From Longimicrobium sp. (lineage in GTDB: Bacteria; Gemmatimonadota; Gemmatimonadetes; Longimicrobiales; Longimicrobiaceae), in contig JAUJMI010000149.1 in the NCBI GenBank assembly GCA_030446945.1, positions 1 to 8,204 of the forward strand: 8,204 nt of DNA, in the 5' to 3' direction. Positions within the stretch are counted from its first letter, which is position 1; each line of letters starts with the position of its first letter. This document shows positions 5,328 through 8,204 of this stretch, piece by piece. A program made the position numbers and the translations under genes. The notes beneath the pieces were generated by a model. That model saw only the letters and a list, made by a program, of their open reading frames with translations, ran no database searches and was not told the origin of the DNA.

Positions 5328-7928
5328 TCAGAAGCTGACCCACCAGTTCGCCTTCAGCATCACCACGTTCGCCGCTTCGGTGTTCCAGAGCGCGTCCAGG
5401 TTGCGGCGGAAGCGGAACTGGCCGTCTGTGACGTCGTCCGAGCCCCCGCGCGAGTGCGACCAGGCCAGAAAGAACGTGGAGCCGGGGCGGTACTCCCAGC
5501 GCGCCACGGCGTTCAGGTTGAAGTCGCGCACGCTGAAGTCCGGGTTGCCGAAGCGGAAGGCGCCGGCGTCGTACCCCTTTTCGTCGCGCGTGACCGCGAG
5601 CGGGGTGAAGCGGTCCGCGAAGCGCCCGGCATCCGGGGACGTGGGCTCGCGGAAGCTGCCGTACTTCCCCGCGCTCATGAACGGCTGCGCGTAGAGCTGC
5701 AGCGAGAGTGTGGGCGAGAAGGTCTTGTTCACCCGCGCCGACATTCCAAAGGTCCGCTGGTCCAGTTCGCCGAAGATGTAGCGCCGCGTGCCCCCCACCT
5801 CGCGCGCACCCACGTACTGCCACGCCGTGTTGTACCGCGAGTAGAAGGGCGACGCGGAGAAGCGCAGCGAAGGCGTCGGGCGCCAGCCCAGGCCGGCCGA
5901 GACGTTGTAGCGCCAGCCGGAGTCCTCGTCGCGCAGGCCCCAGTTGAGGCTGGTGTGGCCGGTGAGGCGCTTGCGGCTGTCCGAGCTCCCGCCCATCCAC
6001 CCGCTGTACCCGCCGGGCGCCAGCAGGGCCGCGCCGCCGCGCAGGGCGCGCGTGTCCCATCCGCCAAAGGAGCGCTCCACACCGCCCCACGTGTTCCAGT
6101 AGTTGAGGAAGCGCGCGGAACCGTTCACGTTCAGCGCCCGCCCGGCGCGCTCCCACCCGAAGTTGCGCGCCTCCCAGGCGTTGCCGGCCAGGTTCCAGTC
6201 GCGGAACACCTTCCCTGGCGTGCGCTGGATGTGCTGCATCCAGAAGACGTTGACGATCTCGTCCGCCGCGCGCTGAAAGCCCAGGTCGTTGGTCTCGAAG
6301 CCCGGGGAGCGGACGGAGCCGAGGAAGCCGCCCTGCCACTTCCCCTTCACCTTGGCCACGTTGTAGCTCCCCGCCCACCCCTCCAGCGAGGTGGCCGCGG
6401 AATCGAAGCGGAGGTAGCTCTGCCCGGGGCGCTGGAAGTAGCGCGCGCTGGAGCCCTGCGCGTTCCGGATCGCGTCCGTGCTTCCCTCGATGCGCGACCC
6501 CAGCACCCACACGCGGGCCGAGTACGTGTCGTTCCCCCAGCGGTGCTGCGCGTCCGCGCCCCCGGCAAAGGCGCGCGAGCGGAGCCAGTCCATCCCCGTG
6601 CCGTCCAGCCGCCGAATGACGCCCGTGGTCACGGCGCCGAACTGCGTCTTGCCGCCGTTCAGCTCGCGGCGGGCGCGGATGACGCTGTAGTTGGTCATCG
6701 GCTCCACCACCTGGCCGCTGCGGACGCCGTCCGCATCCAGGACGGTGGCGCGCTCCTCGGCGGTGAGGGCGTTCATCACCCCGATCGACCAGCCGCGCCC
6801 GATCTCGCCGCTCAGCTTGGCGGCGCCCAGGATGTTGGTCTGCCCCGGCCGGTCCGCGTAGCCGCCCTCCGGAACGTCCACGCCGCCGCGCGGGGCGCGT
6901 CCCACGCGGCGCGAGTAGAAGAGCGACTCGTTCCCCCCGTCGCCGTCGCCCAGGCCGATGCCGAAGCGGAAGATGTCCGCGCCCTCGGTGAAGAAGGGGC
7001 GGCGCTCGGAGAGAAAGGTCTCGAAGGCGCTGAGGTTCACCTCCGACGGATCGGCCTCCACCTGCCCGAAGTCCGGGTTGAAGGTGGCGTCGAGCGTCAG
7101 GTTGGAGGTGACGCCGTACTTGACGTCGAGTCCCACGGAGCCGCGCAATTCGCTGGACGAGTAGAACGGGTTCGCCTCGTCGCCGGGTGCGCGCGTGACG
7201 CCGGAGACCGTGTATGGAAGAAGCTCCAGCCGCCGCGGCGCCGGGAGGCCGCGCAGCCCGCGCAGCTCGCCGAAGCGCGCCACCTGGCGGGGCTCGTCGC
7301 GCCTGACCGGCGACCAGTACGACTGCTCGTTCTCGCGCTGCACCACGCGCAGCGCCTGGAAGCCCCACACGCCGTCGCCGCCGGTGGCGAAGCGCAGCGC
7401 CGAGAGCGGGATGCGGTACTCCGCCGTCCACCCCAGCGAGTCGCGCCCCACGGCTACGGACCACACCGCGTCCCACCCGCTGTCGTCGTCGCCGCCGTCG
7501 GCGATGGTCATGTCGCGCTTGACGCCCGCCGGGTTCACGGCGAAGACGTACGCCGTGCGCCGGTCGTGGCGCGAGTCGAAGCCCACCATCAGCCAGTCGG
7601 AGGGGGAGTCCTCGTCGCGGCGCGTGAGCTGGGCGGAGATCCTGGACGGCTCGGGATCGTAGGCGCGGGCCGCCACGTAGATGGCGTCGTTGTCGAACGC
7701 CACCCGCACCACGGTGCGGAAGCGGGAGGGCTCGCCCTCCCTGGGCTCGCGCTGCGTGAAGCCGCCGATGGTGTCCGCGGCCATCCAGACGGCGTCGTCC
7801 AGGCGGCCGTCGAGGGTGGGGGCTCCGGTGGCGGAGGTGAGGCGGTACGCGGCCACCTGCCGGACGCTGTTCGTGGTGTCCGCGGCGGGCGCCGTCAGGG
7901 CGACGGCTATGAGAAGGGTGCCCAGCAT
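5328..7928 (-). CDS. DUF5916 outer-membrane protein with CBM9-like N-terminal domain
   Basis: 866 residues. Start at ATG 7928: it is the first start codon after an in-frame TGA at 7979-7977, and GGAG stands eight bases upstream. A short hydrophobic N-terminus (MLGTLLIAVALTAPAADTT) should act as a signal peptide, though its n-region has no basic residue. Residues about 25-215 are a CBM9/DOMON-like beta-sandwich, opening with TLDGRLDDAVW (38-48) and including VNPAGVKRD (131-139). The family hallmark follows: NPDFGQVEADPSEVNLSAFE (284-303), then ERRPFFTEGADIF (308-320) and FYSRRVGR (337-344). The rest alternates aromatic and polar residues as in an outer-membrane beta-barrel, and the chain ends WWVSF, a C-terminal Phe as in barrel-assembly signals. 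Length fits the family. Some members are labelled hydrolases, but no catalytic set is visible and the substrate is unknown. It is flanked by two DUF4097-type genes. Confidence 0.9.
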   Translation of the reverse strand: MLGTLLIAVALTAPAADTTNSVRQVAAYRLTSATGAPTLDGRLDDAVWMAADTIGGFTQREPREGEPSRFRTVVRVAFDNDAIYVAARAYDPEPSRISAQLTRRDEDSPSDWLMVGFDSRHDRRTAYVFAVNPAGVKRDMTIADGGDDDSGWDAVWSVAVGRDSLGWTAEYRIPLSALRFATGGDGVWGFQALRVVQRENEQSYWSPVRRDEPRQVARFGELRGLRGLPAPRRLELLPYTVSGVTRAPGDEANPFYSSSELRGSVGLDVKYGVTSNLTLDATFNPDFGQVEADPSEVNLSAFETFLSERRPFFTEGADIFRFGIGLGDGDGGNESLFYSRRVGRAPRGGVDVPEGGYADRPGQTNILGAAKLSGEIGRGWSIGVMNALTAEERATVLDADGVRSGQVVEPMTNYSVIRARRELNGGKTQFGAVTTGVIRRLDGTGMDWLRSRAFAGGADAQHRWGNDTYSARVWVLGSRIEGSTDAIRNAQGSSARYFQRPGQSYLRFDSAATSLEGWAGSYNVAKVKGKWQGGFLGSVRSPGFETNDLGFQRAADEIVNVFWMQHIQRTPGKVFRDWNLAGNAWEARNFGWERAGRALNVNGSARFLNYWNTWGGVERSFGGWDTRALRGGAALLAPGGYSGWMGGSSDSRKRLTGHTSLNWGLRDEDSGWRYNVSAGLGWRPTPSLRFSASPFYSRYNTAWQYVGAREVGGTRRYIFGELDQRTFGMSARVNKTFSPTLSLQLYAQPFMSAGKYGSFREPTSPDAGRFADRFTPLAVTRDEKGYDAGAFRFGNPDFSVRDFNLNAVARWEYRPGSTFFLAWSHSRGGSDDVTDGQFRFRRNLDALWNTEAANVVMLKANWWVSF

Positions 7929-7936
7929 GGGGGATG

Positions 7937-7940
7937 CTCC
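7937..7940 (-). promoter_or_regulatory. Ribosome binding site of the DUF5916 gene
   Basis: GGAG on the minus strand (within CTCTGGAGC), followed by an eight-base spacer to the ATG at 7928. It supports that start, which is the only one available after the upstream in-frame stop. Confidence 0.5.
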
Positions 7941-7964
7941 AGAGCTTCCGGTGTATATGGAAAC

Positions 7965-7981
7965 GGTGAGCGCAGCTCACC
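7965..7981. other. Small inverted repeat between DUF4097 and DUF5916 genes
   Basis: GGTGAGC and GCTCACC flank a three-base loop. On the minus strand GTTTCC follows, then TATACA (7957-7952), a possible -10 without a good -35. It could be a weak terminator for the upstream DUF4097 gene, an operator, or a mere mRNA fold. The 73-base gap leaves room for a separate promoter, so co-transcription is not certain. Confidence 0.35.
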
Positions 7982-8001
7982 CGGTTGCCTCTGCTACGAG
8001 A

Positions 8002-8204
8002 TCAGCGGTCCGCCAGTTTCACGTTTCCGCTGAAGGTGCGCAGCTGCACCCGGGACCCGCCCCGCCCCAGCAGCACCTGCCGCTCGCGCCGCGAGGTGCG
8101 GGTGACGCGCGCCCCCGCCACCGAGATCTCCATGTCGCCGCTGAAGGTGGTGAACTCCACCTCCGCGCCGGTGCCGCGGGGGAGCCGCATCAGGAGCGAT
8201 CGGA
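8002..8204 (-). CDS. C-terminal end of a DUF4097-type protein (5' end outside window)
   Basis: The reading frame is open to the right edge and ends at TGA 8004-8002, showing 66 complete residues (RSLLMRLPRG and onward). The internal ATG at 8190 is unlikely to be the real start, because LRLPxG-type residues followed by AEVEFTTFSG belong inside DUF4097 domains. Two TFSG motifs are visible (TTFSGDMEI and RTFSGNVKL), each the turn of a beta-helix rung, in the place of the GSG of the downstream paralogue. The end is LADR. Basic residues (RVTRTSRRER) lie between the two rungs. The function is not established. In other bacteria such genes often follow ECF sigma and anti-sigma genes, but the upstream neighbours are not in view. 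Confidence 0.7.
   Translation of the reverse strand, partial: RSLLMRLPRGTGAEVEFTTFSGDMEISVAGARVTRTSRRERQVLLGRGGSRVQLRTFSGNVKLADR

Noticed and set aside
5236..7980. A 914-codon minus-strand frame overlapping the DUF5916 gene
   Set aside because: Off-phase, Arg-rich and without family motifs, whereas the 5328-7928 frame carries the CBM9-like and DUF5916 signatures and an outer-membrane C-terminus.
5454..8033. An 859-codon plus-strand frame opposite the DUF5916 gene
   Set aside because: It is an antisense shadow of a well-recognised family protein, with an Ala/Arg/Val/His-rich translation and no motif. Its length reflects GC-rich codon bias on the other strand.
1..8204. CRISPR arrays, tRNA or rRNA genes, insertion sequences
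   Set aside because: No regularly spaced short DNA repeats with unique spacers, no tRNA-like or rRNA sequence, and no transposase-like protein or target-site duplication was seen.

Overview
This is a GC-rich window in which every gene I can support lies on the minus strand. Four protein-coding regions are visible, two of them cut by the window edges. In transcription order (right to left) they are: the C-terminal end of a DUF4097-type protein (8204-8002), a DUF5916-type outer-membrane protein with a CBM9-like N-terminal domain (7928-5328), a secreted DUF4097-type beta-helix protein with a regular GSG ladder (5202-4165), and a very large prepilin-like protein (3956 to beyond position 1). The high GC, the DUF4097 and DUF5916 pairing and the pilin-like giant protein would fit Gemmatimonadota (Longimicrobium-like). 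Acidobacteriota or another GC-rich diderm is possible. The phylum call is inference; no rRNA or marker gene is present.

Right half (4165-8204): the DUF5916 protein is bracketed by two DUF4097-type proteins, all co-oriented, with gaps of 73 and 125 bases. All three look exported: two have signal peptides, and the third is seen only at its C-terminal end. This suggests a cell-envelope module, possibly one operon. The 125-base gap carries an imperfect inverted repeat rich in AG on one arm and CT on the other, which looks like a dispersed intergenic element. The substrate of DUF5916 proteins is not known.

Middle (3957-4164): a 208-base intergenic region with a perfect 14-bp hairpin, probably a terminator that separates the DUF4097 gene from the next gene, followed by an AT-rich promoter-like stretch.

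Left half (1-3956): one uninterrupted reading frame of at least 1318 codons runs off the left edge. It begins with a type IV prepilin leader and hydrophobic helix. It continues through a short pilin head with a Cys pair, six tandem Ig-like repeats with a 110-111 residue period, two further Ig/PKD-like domains, a GCMDP...DAN...C motif, and a Trp- and His-containing C-terminal region of unknown fold. This architecture reads as a modular pilin: a pilus subunit carrying a long stalk and a distal module. It is the most novel item in the window.
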